A stretch of 64,000 nucleotides of DNA from contig CBDDCL010000015.1 in the NCBI GenBank assembly GCA_965226245.1, positions 4,836,001-4,900,000 on the forward strand, written 5' to 3'. This document shows, piece by piece, positions 26,870 to 35,855 of the stretch (the first letter of the stretch is position 1; every line of letters begins with the position of its first letter). Source of the stretch: CBDCYS01 sp965226245. GTDB lineage: Bacteria; Acidobacteriota; Terriglobia; Bryobacterales; UBA6623. The notes below the pieces were generated by a model. That model had not been told where the DNA came from. It worked only from the letters and a program-made list of their open reading frames with translations, and ran no database searches. A program made the position numbers and the translations under genes.

Positions 26870-28468
26870 ATGCGGAACACAGGAAACCATCCAAGCCGTT
26901 TCGATCTTTCCAAGCACTCGCTCGATGGCTTGCGCGAGGCGCGCTGGAACCTTACGGAAGCGCAGCTTGTCGAACGCGCGATTCAACAACAAGAGGGACA
27001 CCTAACTTCAGATGGAGCTCTTGTCGTCAAGACAGGAAAGTATACCGGTCGCTCACCTCGCGACCGTTTCATCGTGTGTGATGAGACCACTGAGTCTGCC
27101 GTTGACTGGGGCGCGATCAACAAGAAAATCCTTCCGGAGCAGTTCGAGCGGCTCTACGATCGAATCAAGCAATACCTAAACGGGAAAGAAGTTTTCGTGC
27201 AGGACTGCTTCGGGGGCGCTCACGAGGAATACGCGCTGCCGATACGCGTCGTTTCCGAGCTGGCCTGGCATAGTCTATTCGCGAAACAACTATTCGTCCG
27301 GCCGGATCCCTCTTCGACCAGCAACCACATCCCGGAGTTCACCGTTGTTTGCGTCCCGGGCGTCACAGCCGATCCGGCAACAGACGGCACGAATTTCGAG
27401 GCCTTCATCTGCCTGAGCTTTACTCGCAAGATGGTCATTATCGGCGGCACGCTCTACGCCGGAGAGATTAAGAAAGCCATTTTCAGCGTCCTCAACTTTC
27501 TGCTGCCCGAGCGCGGCGTGTTTCCGATGCACTGCTCGGCCAACGTCGGCGCGGATGATCAGTCGGCGCTCTTTTTTGGACTTTCCGGCACAGGAAAGAC
27601 AACGCTTTCCGCGGACCCCGGCCGGCGCTTAGTTGGTGACGACGAGCACGGCTGGAGCGACACGGGGATCTTCAATTTCGAGGGTGGTTGTTACGCAAAA
27701 TGCATTCGATTATCGAAGGAAAATGAGCCGCAAATCTGGAGCGCCATCCGATTCGGAGCAGTGGTGGAAAATGTCGTTTACGATCCCTCGACCCGAATCG
27801 TGGACTTCGACGATGCCTCCATCACAGAGAACACGCGGGTTGCCTACCCCGTCGAATTCATCGACAATGCGCTCGTCCCGGGTCTAGCCGGGCACCCCTC
27901 AAACGTCGTCTTCCTCACCGCCGACGCGTTCGGGGTGCTGCCCCCGGTCTCTCGCCTCACGCCGGACCAGGCTATGTACCACTTCATGAGCGGCTATACC
28001 GCCAAGGTGGCCGGCACCGAGAGAGGTCTGGGCAACGAACCCGCCGCCACGTTTAGCGCCTGCTTCGGCTCGCCTTTCTTGCCGCGCAAGCCGTCCTGCT
28101 ATGCCGAAATGCTGGGGGCAAGACTGCGGAAACACCAGGCGACTTGCTGGCTGGTCAACACGGGCTGGGTAGGCGGCGGTTTCGGCGTCGGCAAGCGGAT
28201 GGATCTTCCCTGCACGCGGGCCATGCTTGCGGCAGCGCTATCAGGCGCGCTCGACAACGCGGACTTTGTGCCGCACCCCATATTCGGAGTCACCGTTCCC
28301 AGAAGCTGTCCCGGCGTCCCGGGAGACAAGCTCGACCCCCGCGCCATGTGGGCGGACTCAGCAACCTACGATGAAGCCGCTGTTGGACTGGCCCGGCGCT
28401 TCCAAGAGAACTTCGCCGCATTTAGCGCCGCACCGGAACAGATCCGCCAAGCGGGTCCGGCAGGATAG
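26870..28468 (+). CDS. pckA: Phosphoenolpyruvate carboxykinase (ATP)
   Basis: A 532-residue enzyme catalysing oxaloacetate + ATP to PEP + ADP + CO2, the entry step of gluconeogenesis. KTGKYTGRSPRDRFIV is the conserved N-terminal substrate loop. GLSGTGKTTLSADPGR is the kinase-1a P-loop, LVGDDEHGW the kinase-2 Mg-binding motif, and NTGWVGGGFGVGKRM a late substrate loop. Length and order are standard for the ATP-dependent form. It is monocistronic, with repeat copy B in its upstream region. Confidence 0.97.
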   Translation: MRNTGNHPSRFDLSKHSLDGLREARWNLTEAQLVERAIQQQEGHLTSDGALVVKTGKYTGRSPRDRFIVCDETTESAVDWGAINKKILPEQFERLYDRIKQYLNGKEVFVQDCFGGAHEEYALPIRVVSELAWHSLFAKQLFVRPDPSSTSNHIPEFTVVCVPGVTADPATDGTNFEAFICLSFTRKMVIIGGTLYAGEIKKAIFSVLNFLLPERGVFPMHCSANVGADDQSALFFGLSGTGKTTLSADPGRRLVGDDEHGWSDTGIFNFEGGCYAKCIRLSKENEPQIWSAIRFGAVVENVVYDPSTRIVDFDDASITENTRVAYPVEFIDNALVPGLAGHPSNVVFLTADAFGVLPPVSRLTPDQAMYHFMSGYTAKVAGTERGLGNEPAATFSACFGSPFLPRKPSCYAEMLGARLRKHQATCWLVNTGWVGGGFGVGKRMDLPCTRAMLAAALSGALDNADFVPHPIFGVTVPRSCPGVPGDKLDPRAMWADSATYDEAAVGLARRFQENFAAFSAAPEQIRQAGPAG

Positions 28469-28554
28469 ATGCGCGCGTGGGTGGTCTTTAGTACCGGCTG
28501 AAATGCCCGCCGAAATCGGCGGGCTGTGCCACGCTTGGTTCCGTCTGTTTTGGG

Positions 28555-28776
28555 TCAGGAAAGGACGGCAAGTGATGAATCGTCGGCGTGTCCCGGACTT
28601 TGAGTCTGCCGAACGCGCGCGTCGACGTTCTCGACCAGCGCTTCGGCTTCGAGCTGGTGGCCATCGCTCAGCAGATCCCAAGCCTCTTCGATCGTCGCGC
28701 GAAGGCGTTGGTCGAGATCGAGTTTCTGCAAGCGAATGATGGCGTCAGCGAGCGAACCGTCTATGCGATCTGTCAC
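28555..28776 (-). CDS. Small hypothetical protein
   Basis: A possible 73-residue helical protein, downstream of and convergent with pckA. Composition looks coding: evenly spaced Leu and acidic residues in DAIIRLQKLDLDQRLRATIE and AWDLLSDGHQLEAEALVENV, with no homopolymer bias. No ribosome site stands out upstream of the Met at 28776, and I do not recognise the family. It may be a real small gene or a fortunate open frame in GC-rich DNA. Confidence 0.4.
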   Translation of the reverse strand: MTDRIDGSLADAIIRLQKLDLDQRLRATIEEAWDLLSDGHQLEAEALVENVDARVRQTQSPGHADDSSLAVLS

Positions 28777-29062
28777 AGGTGCTATTAGTGTAACCTGGTT
28801 GAGCCCTTTAGGGAAGAAAAAAATAACATTCGATACAAAAGTTTATGAATTGTTTTAAACAACAACGCTGCTTTTGTACACGTTGAATCGGTGATCAACG
28901 TCGTCACAAAACGTGTGCCGAGCCGGGGCTCGCTGCTCAACAGTAACGGCCGGCTCTCAGCCGGTCCAATGTCGCCAAGAAGGGCGACACGGCACTCAAG
29001 AATGCCTGCGCCACGGGATTGTCAAGCTGATCACATCCTTCACTCGGCACGATTCGAAAAGA

Positions 29063-30355
29063 TCATGTCTTCCTCAAATCGTGAAACCGTTTGGCTTTGG
29101 CTTCCCAGCGGGGGAGCGAGTTTTCTTCGACTGCTTCGACCTCGATTCGGATTCCGATGTGGTCCGCAATCTCTCGTTTGACCCGGGCGCTGACCGCGTT
29201 GCTGCCTTCTATTTCGATCGCGACTTGATCCATTTCCTCGAATTTCGTTGCGGTGATTCGGAACTCGGCGGACCCGGCGGCTGACCGGATGATGTTTTCG
29301 AGAGCGGAGGGATAGATGCTGACGCCGCGCACGGTAATCATGTCGTCCAGGCGGCCGAGGATTCCGCCTTCCAGCAACAGCTTTGCGGGGCCGTCGCCGG
29401 CTGAAACCCGCCGGGGCCGAACCAGGTCGCCGGTTCGGTAGCGGATCACCGGCCAAGCGCCTCGTCCCAGATTCGTGATGATCAGCTCGCCGACAGCGCC
29501 CTCCGGCACGGGTTCCAGCGAGTCGGGGTCAACGACTTCGGCAATGAACTCGGCTTCGTTCATGTAGAGGCCTTTGCCTTCGGAGTCGCCGATTCCGTAG
29601 GCGCCGATCTCGGACGCACCTGCGTGGTCGAACACTTGCGCTCCCCAGGCCTTGGCGATTCGAGCGCGGGTGCCGGCAATGCTGCCGCCCGGTTCGCCGG
29701 CGTGGATCGTTACGCGGATGGGCGAGTCGGCTAGCGGAATCCCTTCCCGTTCAGCCACTTCGGCGAGGTGCAGGGCGTAGGTCGGCGTGCACAACAGGAC
29801 CGTGGCTCCCGTGTCGAAGATCAGTTTGAGTCTGCGGATCGAGTCCGAGCCTCCCCCGGGAATGGTCATCGCTCCGAGCATCGACACGCCTTTGTGGGCC
29901 GACCAATATCCAATGAAAGGGGCGAAGGAGAATGCGAAGAACACACGGTCCGCGGAGGTGACGCCCGCCGCTTGAAGGACTTCGATCCAGCAGCGGCCCC
30001 ACCAGTCCCAAGTTTCGGCGGTGTCGAGGACGCGCAGGGGTGGCCCGGTCGTTCCAGACGTTTGGTGGTAGCGGGTGTAGTCTTCGAGCGGGTAGGTGAG
30101 GTTTGTCCCAAACGGGGGATGCGCGGCCGAGTCGGCGACGAGTTCGTCCTTTGTGAGAAGGGGCAGGTTGCGGTAGTCGGCTGGGGTTTCGCACACTCGC
30201 TCGTCGCCAAGTCTGGCCTCCAGTCTGGCCCGCTGAAAAGGGTTGGCGGGCAAGATTTCCGTGAAGAGTTCGTTGAGGCGGGCGAGCTGGCCGGGGCGCG
30301 GGGTCGCCGCTGGAGCCGACGGGGAGGAGCCGATGCGTGTGGGAGATTGGGTCAT
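29063..30355 (-). CDS. PaaK-like phenylacetate/aryl-CoA ligase family protein
   Basis: A 430-residue ANL-superfamily ligase close to phenylacetate-CoA ligase. The ATP-binding loop is YHQTSGTTGPPLRVLDT. ATVLLCTPTYALHLAEVAE, VFDHAGASEIGAYG and WPVIRYRTGDLV are typical PaaK blocks, and the C-terminal domain starts after ILGRLDDMITVRGVSIYPSA. It would activate an aryl or acyl acid to the CoA thioester. No phenylacetate-degradation genes are nearby, so the substrate is unknown. The gene is alone on its strand. Confidence 0.85.
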   Translation of the reverse strand: MTQSPTRIGSSPSAPAATPRPGQLARLNELFTEILPANPFQRARLEARLGDERVCETPADYRNLPLLTKDELVADSAAHPPFGTNLTYPLEDYTRYHQTSGTTGPPLRVLDTAETWDWWGRCWIEVLQAAGVTSADRVFFAFSFAPFIGYWSAHKGVSMLGAMTIPGGGSDSIRRLKLIFDTGATVLLCTPTYALHLAEVAEREGIPLADSPIRVTIHAGEPGGSIAGTRARIAKAWGAQVFDHAGASEIGAYGIGDSEGKGLYMNEAEFIAEVVDPDSLEPVPEGAVGELIITNLGRGAWPVIRYRTGDLVRPRRVSAGDGPAKLLLEGGILGRLDDMITVRGVSIYPSALENIIRSAAGSAEFRITATKFEEMDQVAIEIEGSNAVSARVKREIADHIGIRIEVEAVEENSLPRWEAKAKRFHDLRKT

Positions 30356-30612
30356 GCTGGATCGGCCGATTATTCAAGCGCCCATTCCGAGCCGCAGCCG
30401 CAGGGAGCGGCCCTAGGTACTCCAACGGTCACGGTTCGGTTGGAAATCTAAAGAATAACAAAGGAACCCTGCTCGAAACCCAGGGGCCAGTTTCCCATTC
30501 GGGGTCTTATCGAAGCTCTCAAAGAACTCGTGACTGCCGTAGGCGGGGGGCCTGAGGACGCGGGGAACGATGTATGGAGAGCCATAGCAGCCCGTGGCAA
30601 AAGTGTGCTCGG

Positions 30613-30711
30613 GCGAAAAAGGGGGACTGCCACCAATTTCCGCTTCTCCAATCCATTTTTAAATCAGCGCTTCGTCGAAAGGAAATTGGCTGGCTGTCCC
30701 CTTTTTTCCGC
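30613..30711. repeat. 99-bp palindromic repeat, GGGGAC family (copy C)
   Basis: The arms GCGAAAAAGGGGGACTGCCA and the complement of GCGGAAAAAAGGGGACAGCC bound a loop with CTTCTCCAATCCATTTTTAA. The sequence is almost exactly the reverse complement of copy D at 33351-33448, so the two copies stand as an inverted pair flanking the small membrane-protein gene and metK. Both are asymmetric in the same way: one arm has CCACCAATT and the other CCAGCCAATT. Confidence 0.85.
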
Positions 30712-31350
30712 CGGGGCGCTATTGCTCGCAGATCCGAGTGAAGGCGGTTCTGTTTGAATCAGGCGCCCATGTCAGCGGGCATCAGGCCGTGTCCGAATTG
30801 CACCGTCCGTGGCCGAAAGGAACCACTCCGGGGCCGCCTTGATGAGCCGAATCGCAGTCTTGAGCGTCTAACTACTAGGGGCACGTTACGAACGAGCAAC
30901 CCCAGCCCGCGCCAGATCCTGCATCTGACTCAAATTGCCAGACTTACGAGGGAATGGGTAATTTTTTCACAGTGGGCGTCAACAGCGGTTCTGGTGTGCA
31001 AAATTTACACATTCATGAATGGAACTCAAATGCTACTCGGTGCGAAATAACTGATAGAACCTGAATTATGCACAGATTCGCTTTGCGAGTGCGGCTGCGT
31101 TCGTAGCGGCTTGACGGCCGTCGTAAGGTGGGAGCTCGGCAACTGGTCTTTTGGCTTCTCCGTCCCCGGTTTCCCCTCCCGCCCAGAATCCGCGTCGGCA
31201 AAACCCCGCTCCGAAGTGGCGTGTTTCCAGTACGTTGCGGCCAGTGCATAAAATTTTATGCATAGCGCATAGCCAGGCTCTCAGATCAACGCCCTCTCGA
31301 CTACCGGCGGCAAGCCGCCGTAGGGAGTCGGCTTCCTGCCGCGGAAGTTG
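30712..31350. other. Gene-poor region with AT-rich palindrome
   Basis: No gene could be supported here. At 31245-31262 there is a perfect 18-bp palindrome, TGCATAAAATTTTATGCA, in an otherwise GC-rich context. At 31060-31072 CCTGAATTATGCA is the inverted counterpart of TGCATAATTCAGG at 31579-31591, so 31060-31591 is bounded by 13-bp inverted repeats. The segment 30940-31060 is locally AT-rich and may hold regulatory sequence. Confidence 0.5.
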
Positions 31351-31452
31351 TCAAGGCGTGGATGCCCCGATTTTATTGGGCTGCGAGACCGTCACGGCTG
31401 GGCCTTGTTTGACGGCCCTTTGGGAGCTATGCTGTTTTCGCTTGGTAACCAT
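31351..31452 (-). CDS. Possible 33-residue basic peptide with a strong ribosome site
   Basis: On the minus strand AAAGGAGGTCACCC, a near-perfect Shine-Dalgarno sequence, lies 8 bases before an ATG at 31452. The frame reads MVTKRKQHSSQRAVKQGPAV and ends in TGA after 33 codons; it is Lys/Arg/Gln-rich with no membrane segment. The ribosome site is far better than those of most genes here. It may be a short peptide or leader, or the decapitated start of a lost gene. It lies inside the 31060-31591 inverted-repeat-bounded segment. Confidence 0.35.
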   Translation of the reverse strand: MVTKRKQHSSQRAVKQGPAVTVSQPNKIGASTP

Positions 31453-31659
31453 TTGGGTGACCTCCTTTGGGTTGGCTGGTGAAGCTGGAATCTTTGCCAG
31501 CCTACCTTTTTACCCCATGTTTTCGGGCGTTCCCCAATGGTCCCTTGCGGCTCAGCCCTCCTCAGGTGCACCCCGCAATGCATAATTCAGGTAGAAGGGC
31601 ACATTGAGTTTGGCGATGCAATTGCCAGTGAGTTTGGTAGAAGACCTGCGAGAACGATT

Positions 31660-31887
31660 ATGAGAGTGATCGGAATCACCAACCAAGGGCTCACGGCAAT
31701 CAGCTTGCTGGTTCTTTTGTTGTGGGGAGTCATCTTCGCCGAACAAGTCCTGGTTTCACAAGCAGAGCGCGATCACCAAGATTTCCGCCGTTCACAGCCC
31801 GCCGCCTCACCGGCCGACGAACGCCCCATTCCGGCGCAACGAATAACTCCGGTCGCCGACCCGATCGTTGATCTTGCGGTGACATAG
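31660..31887 (+). CDS. Small single-pass membrane protein
   Basis: A 75-residue protein starting at the ATG at 31660. One hydrophobic helix, GLTAISLLVLLLWGVIFAEQ, follows a short polar N-terminus; the remainder is a polar, Gln/Arg/Pro-rich tail (SQAERDHQDFRRSQPAASPA). The pattern, an N-terminal anchor and extracytoplasmic or cytoplasmic tail, suggests a small membrane-bound accessory protein. No family is recognised. It precedes metK by about 280 bases, which hold no other gene. Confidence 0.5.
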   Translation: MRVIGITNQGLTAISLLVLLLWGVIFAEQVLVSQAERDHQDFRRSQPAASPADERPIPAQRITPVADPIVDLAVT

Positions 31888-32163
31888 CTACCACCGAAAA
31901 TCGAATTCTCCTGCCGCGCAGCGCCCGCGCAGCATCAATCGGTCCCATTGTAAAACATTTTTTCTGCCACTTATGCACTTTTGTGGCGCTCCGTTGGCAG
32001 TAAGCTCCGGCAGAGGACAGCGGAAGATTCGTTGACGCGTTCACATCAATTCTGCTACCTTGACAGGAGAGCGCCTCCCAAGGCCGCTTCCTCCCCGCGC
32101 CCGTGCAGGAGCACCCCAAGAAAACCCCCGCGGCCCGCACCAAGTTTCTCTGGAGGATCAGGA

Positions 32164-33330
32164 TTGGCACGTACTGATAAGCATTTGTTTACCTCGGAAT
32201 CGGTGACTGAAGGACACCCGGACAAGCTGGCTGACCGGATTTCTGACGCAGTTCTCGATGCCGTCCTCGAACAGGATCCGGCGGGCCGCGTCGCTTGTGA
32301 AACTCTCGTGACGACCGGCCTGTGCATGATCGCCGGCGAGATCACAACCAAGGGCTACGCTGACTTCCCGAAGGTGGCTCGCGAGACCATTCGCGAGGTG
32401 GGCTACACGCAGGCCGATTTCGGTTTCAATTGCAACACCTGCGCCGTCGTCAGCTCCATCGATGAGCAGTCGCCCGACATCGCCATGGGCGTGGACCCAG
32501 GCGGAGCGGGCGACCAGGGGATGATGTTCGGCTACGCCTGCAACGAGACAGCCGAGCTGATGCCGCTGCCGATCAGCCTGGCGCACAAGCTGGTCCGCAA
32601 GCTAGCCGGCGTTCGCAAGACCGGCGAGCTGGACTATCTCCGCCCTGACGGCAAATCACAGGTAACGATCGAGTATGACGGCGGCAAGCCGGTGCGCATC
32701 GACGCCGTGGTGATTTCGACGCAGCATAGCGACCGTGTGGAGCAGGCTCAACTCATCCACGAAGTGATAGAGCACGTCGTGAGGCCCATCGTTCCCGGCT
32801 CGATGGTGGACGCAAACACGAAATACCACATCAACCCGACCGGCCGTTTCGTCGTCGGCGGGCCTCAGGGCGACACCGGCCTAACGGGCCGTAAGATTAT
32901 CGTCGATACCTATGGCGGGATGGGGCGGCACGGTGGAGGCGCATTTTCCGGCAAGGATCCGACGAAAGTCGACCGCTCGGCCAGCTACATGGCGCGCCAC
33001 ATCGCCAAGAACATCGTCGCGGCTGAGCTGGCTTCGCACTGCGAAGTCCAATTGGCGTACGCGATCGGAGTGGCGGATCCCGTTTCGGTCATGGTCGATA
33101 CGTTCGGGACGGGCCAGATCGGGGAAGAACGCCTTGCTGAAATCGTGAGGAATTCCTTCCCGCTGACGCCTCGGGGGATTATCGACTATCTTGACTTGAG
33201 GCGTCCCATCTTCAAGGCCACCTCTGCTTACGGGCATTTCGGCCGCGAGGGAGAAAGTTTCACCTGGGAGAACACCGACAAGGCCGAGGTCTTAAAATCC
33301 GAGGCCGGTGTTTCGGTGGCCAGGGCCTAG
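32164..33330 (+). CDS. metK: S-adenosylmethionine synthetase (methionine adenosyltransferase)
   Basis: A 388-residue enzyme making SAM from methionine and ATP. The start is the TTG at 32164, because the conserved opening (ARTDKHLFTSESVTEGHPDK) begins there and TGGAGGA sits 6 bases upstream; no ATG is suitably placed. Further signatures are GAGDQGMMFGYACNET, GGPQGDTGLTGRKIIVDTYG and GGGAFSGKDPTKVDRSA, all standard MetK motifs. Downstream on the same strand lies ahcY, so the pair covers synthesis of SAM and recycling of its product. I see no recognisable SAM riboswitch upstream. Confidence 0.97.
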   Translation: MARTDKHLFTSESVTEGHPDKLADRISDAVLDAVLEQDPAGRVACETLVTTGLCMIAGEITTKGYADFPKVARETIREVGYTQADFGFNCNTCAVVSSIDEQSPDIAMGVDPGGAGDQGMMFGYACNETAELMPLPISLAHKLVRKLAGVRKTGELDYLRPDGKSQVTIEYDGGKPVRIDAVVISTQHSDRVEQAQLIHEVIEHVVRPIVPGSMVDANTKYHINPTGRFVVGGPQGDTGLTGRKIIVDTYGGMGRHGGGAFSGKDPTKVDRSASYMARHIAKNIVAAELASHCEVQLAYAIGVADPVSVMVDTFGTGQIGEERLAEIVRNSFPLTPRGIIDYLDLRRPIFKATSAYGHFGREGESFTWENTDKAEVLKSEAGVSVARA

Positions 33331-33350
33331 TTTCCGAGCCCTAACCGCAA

Positions 33351-33448
33351 GCGAAAAAAGGGGACAGCCAGCCAATTTCCTTGCGACGAAGCGCTGATTT
33401 TTAAATGGATTGGAGAAGCGGAAATTGGTGGCAGTCCCCCTTTTTCGC
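33351..33448. repeat. 98-bp palindromic repeat, GGGGAC family (copy D)
   Basis: This repeat fills most of the metK-ahcY gap. It begins GCGAAAAAAGGGGACAGCCA and ends with the complement of GCGAAAAAGGGGGACTGCCA. It is the reverse complement of copy C with only a few changes. In RNA it would fold as a long stem between the two SAM-cycle genes, so it may separate or attenuate their transcription. Confidence 0.85.
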
Positions 33449-33532
33449 TCCGTGGAATTCCCTCAGCCACAACCCAGCGGGGATGCACCAGAACCCAGTC
33501 TCTCCATTAACTAGACTCCATACCGAGGAACT

Positions 33533-34807
33533 ATGCCGACAGAAACCATGACCCCCTGCGACGTAAGAGACCTGAAGCTGGCCGCGGGCGGCAAGAAACG
33601 TATCGAATGGGCCTCCCAGTGGATGCCTGTCGTGAAGTCAATCCGCAAAGAATTCATCCAACAGCAGCCGCTGAAAGGTATCCGCGTTTCGGGCTGTCTG
33701 CACGTAACGACAGAGACCGCCAACCTTGCGATCGTCCTGCGAGACGGTGGCGCGGATGTGGTGCTGTGCGCGTCGAATCCGCTTTCCACCCAGGACGACG
33801 TCGCGGCCTCCCTGGTCAGCGACTACGGCATTTCCGTTTACGCCATCAAGGGAGAGGACAACAAGAGCTACTACTCTCACCTCGCCGCCGCGCTCGACCA
33901 TCAGCCCCAAGTAACGATGGACGACGGCGCCGACTTGATCCACGCAATTCATACCAACCGCAAAGAGGTTGCCGCGGGCGTAATCGCGGGAACCGAGGAA
34001 ACCACCACCGGCGTCATTCGCCTGCGCGCCATGGCCGAGCAGGGCGTGTTGCTGTTTCCCGTCGTGGCGGTCAACGACGCCATGACCAAGCATTTGTTTG
34101 ACAATCGCTACGGCACGGGCCAGTCGACGCTGGACGGCATTATCCGCGCCACCAACGTTCTGCTGGCCGGACTCAACATCGTCGTGGCCGGGTACGGCTG
34201 GTGCGGGCGCGGAGTCGCCAGCCGGGCGCGCGGCCTGGGCGCCAACGTCATCGTCACCGAAGTCGATCCGACTCGTGCTCTGGAGGCTGTCATGGACGGC
34301 TTCCGCGTCATGCCCATGAGCGAGGCGTCCCCGATCGGCGATATCTTCGTCACCGTCACCGGCGACAAGCACGTCATCACCCGCCGGCACTTCGAGGCCA
34401 TGAAGAGCGGCGCCATCGTGTGCAACTCCGGGCACTTCAATGTAGAGCTCGATCTGGAGGCGCTCGATGAAATCTCATCGTCGAAACGGACGGTCCGTGA
34501 TTTCGTCGAGGAATACACGCTTTCAGGCGGCCGCAAGATTTACCTCCTCGCCGAAGGCCGGCTAGTCAATCTAAGCGCCGCCGAGGGTCACCCAGCCGTG
34601 GTCATGGACATGAGCTTCGCCAATCAAGCCCTGGCCGCTCAGCATGTGGTCCAGAACCAGGGCAAGCTGTCCATCGGCGTTCACAGGGTCCCCGAGGAAA
34701 TCGACAAGCGTGTGGCCCAACGTAAGCTCGAGTCGATGGGGATCCACATCGACAAGCTGACTCCCGAGCAGGTCCATTACCTTTCGACCTGGCTTGAAGG
34801 AACGTAG
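33533..34807 (+). CDS. ahcY: Adenosylhomocysteinase (SAH hydrolase), short form
   Basis: A 424-residue enzyme hydrolysing S-adenosylhomocysteine to adenosine and homocysteine. The family blocks are CLHVTTETANLAIVLRDGGA, CASNPLSTQDDVAA, AGTEETTTGVIRLRAM, NRYGTGQSTLDGIIRATN, the NAD-binding GYGWCGRGVASRARGLGA, and the final ALAAQHVVQNQ. The insert found in eukaryotic and many proteobacterial forms is missing, as in the archaeal/Thermotoga-type enzyme. It lies after metK, completing the SAM cycle, with repeat D between them. Confidence 0.97.
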   Translation: MPTETMTPCDVRDLKLAAGGKKRIEWASQWMPVVKSIRKEFIQQQPLKGIRVSGCLHVTTETANLAIVLRDGGADVVLCASNPLSTQDDVAASLVSDYGISVYAIKGEDNKSYYSHLAAALDHQPQVTMDDGADLIHAIHTNRKEVAAGVIAGTEETTTGVIRLRAMAEQGVLLFPVVAVNDAMTKHLFDNRYGTGQSTLDGIIRATNVLLAGLNIVVAGYGWCGRGVASRARGLGANVIVTEVDPTRALEAVMDGFRVMPMSEASPIGDIFVTVTGDKHVITRRHFEAMKSGAIVCNSGHFNVELDLEALDEISSSKRTVRDFVEEYTLSGGRKIYLLAEGRLVNLSAAEGHPAVVMDMSFANQALAAQHVVQNQGKLSIGVHRVPEEIDKRVAQRKLESMGIHIDKLTPEQVHYLSTWLEGT

Positions 34808-35325
34808 GGGAATTGAACCCCCACTCGGCGTGAAACCGTCGCCAAGTCCAGCACAATTTCAAAGCGAAACTCGGCGCCCGCCCGAAAAGCTGGGGTTAGC
34901 CCCAATACTCTTCACTTGGAGCCGTTGAGCCACGTTCACGTGGTTTGGTTTCCTTTAGGCTGGTCCTTTTAGGGCCGGTTGACCAGCTCTCCCGAAGATG
35001 TTCCTCAGCCCGTTTCAACGGGCTTTCATTCCGTCCTGATCACGACCGTCTCCCGGCAACTGCGAAAGGGCACTTCGCCTTGACGATCGGGTCGGGTACC
35101 GAGGATTGCGCCGCGGCACCCTCCCACACCACCGGACGTACGGTTCTCCGTATCCGGCGGTTGGACCCAGCGGCTTAACTGCTGGCCGCGAGATCCGACG
35201 GCATCCAGAATCCGTAACGCTGCAAATTGAACCCCCGCGTGGCATGATAAGACTTCACCGAGACTTTCACCGAACAACGAACCACGGCGCGGCGGCTGTC
35301 GCGGATTAGGCTGAGGGAGAAAACC
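34808..35325. other. Intergenic region with a group II intron domain V-like hairpin
   Basis: No gene is supported. A GGGG/CCCC hairpin follows ahcY directly. On the minus strand at about 35131-35162 the sequence CCGGATACGGAGAACCGTAC continues into GTCCGGTGGTGTGGGAGG. This is the compact two-part stem of a group II intron domain V followed by the usual downstream G-rich segment. No reverse transcriptase is present, so it would be a 3' relic. AATTGAACCCCC occurs twice as a direct repeat (34811-34822, 35225-35236). GGGGTTAGCCCCAATACT near 34893 matches the MITE-like end motif. Confidence 0.45.
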
Positions 35326-35802
35326 ATGCAGACAGAAAAGGCTACGCTGGCGGCAGGTTGTTTCTGGGGCGTCGAGGCGACTTTTCGCCAAATCAAGGGA
35401 GTCGTTTCGGCAACGGCCGGATACACGGGCGGCACATTCCCCAACCCCGCTTATCAAGATGTCTGTGGAGGAGGCACGGGGCACGCCGAGGCGCTTCAGA
35501 TCGAGTATGACCCCTCCCAGGTTTCATACAAAGCATTGCTGGACACCTTCTGGAAAACGCATGATCCCACCACGCTGAACCGTCAAGGCCCGGATGTAGG
35601 ATCCCAATATCGCTCGGCCATCTTCGTTCACAATCCCGAGCAGCAGGCCGCGGCCACGGCTTCAAAAGACGAACTCGGCCGCAGTGGCCGCCATCGTGAC
35701 CCGGTTGTCACCGAGATTACCGCGGCGTCCGAGTTCTACCCCGCGGAAGACTACCACCAGCGATATTTCGAGAAACGCGGCATCGTGCATTGCGCGAGCT
35801 GA
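35326..35802 (+). CDS. msrA: Peptide methionine-S-sulfoxide reductase MsrA
   Basis: A 158-residue MsrA that reduces methionine-S-sulfoxide in proteins. The catalytic motif AGCFWGVEATF is near the N-terminus, with the strand GYTGGTFPNPAYQDVCGGGT after it. QGPDVGSQYRSAIF and the FYPAEDYHQRYFEK substrate region are standard. A C-terminal Cys in IVHCAS may serve as the resolving residue. The start at 35326 follows a GAGGGAGAAAACC purine-rich site. It is monocistronic. Confidence 0.95.
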   Translation: MQTEKATLAAGCFWGVEATFRQIKGVVSATAGYTGGTFPNPAYQDVCGGGTGHAEALQIEYDPSQVSYKALLDTFWKTHDPTTLNRQGPDVGSQYRSAIFVHNPEQQAAATASKDELGRSGRHRDPVVTEITAASEFYPAEDYHQRYFEKRGIVHCAS

Positions 35803-35855
35803 GTCGAGGTCAGGCGGGGGCGGCATTGGGCTCTCAGCCTGAACAATTAAACGGC

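Noticed and set aside
31890..32163. Possible SAM or SAH riboswitch upstream of metK
   Set aside because: I could not find the conserved core of any SAM or SAH riboswitch class. The region has only short GC-rich stretches and the ribosome site.
34804..34890. T-arm-like sequence GGGGGTTCAATTCCCCT on the minus strand after ahcY, suggesting a tRNA or tmRNA 3' end
   Set aside because: No matching acceptor strand, D-arm or anticodon arm is found at the right distance, and no CCA follows. A simple GGGG/CCCC hairpin explains it.
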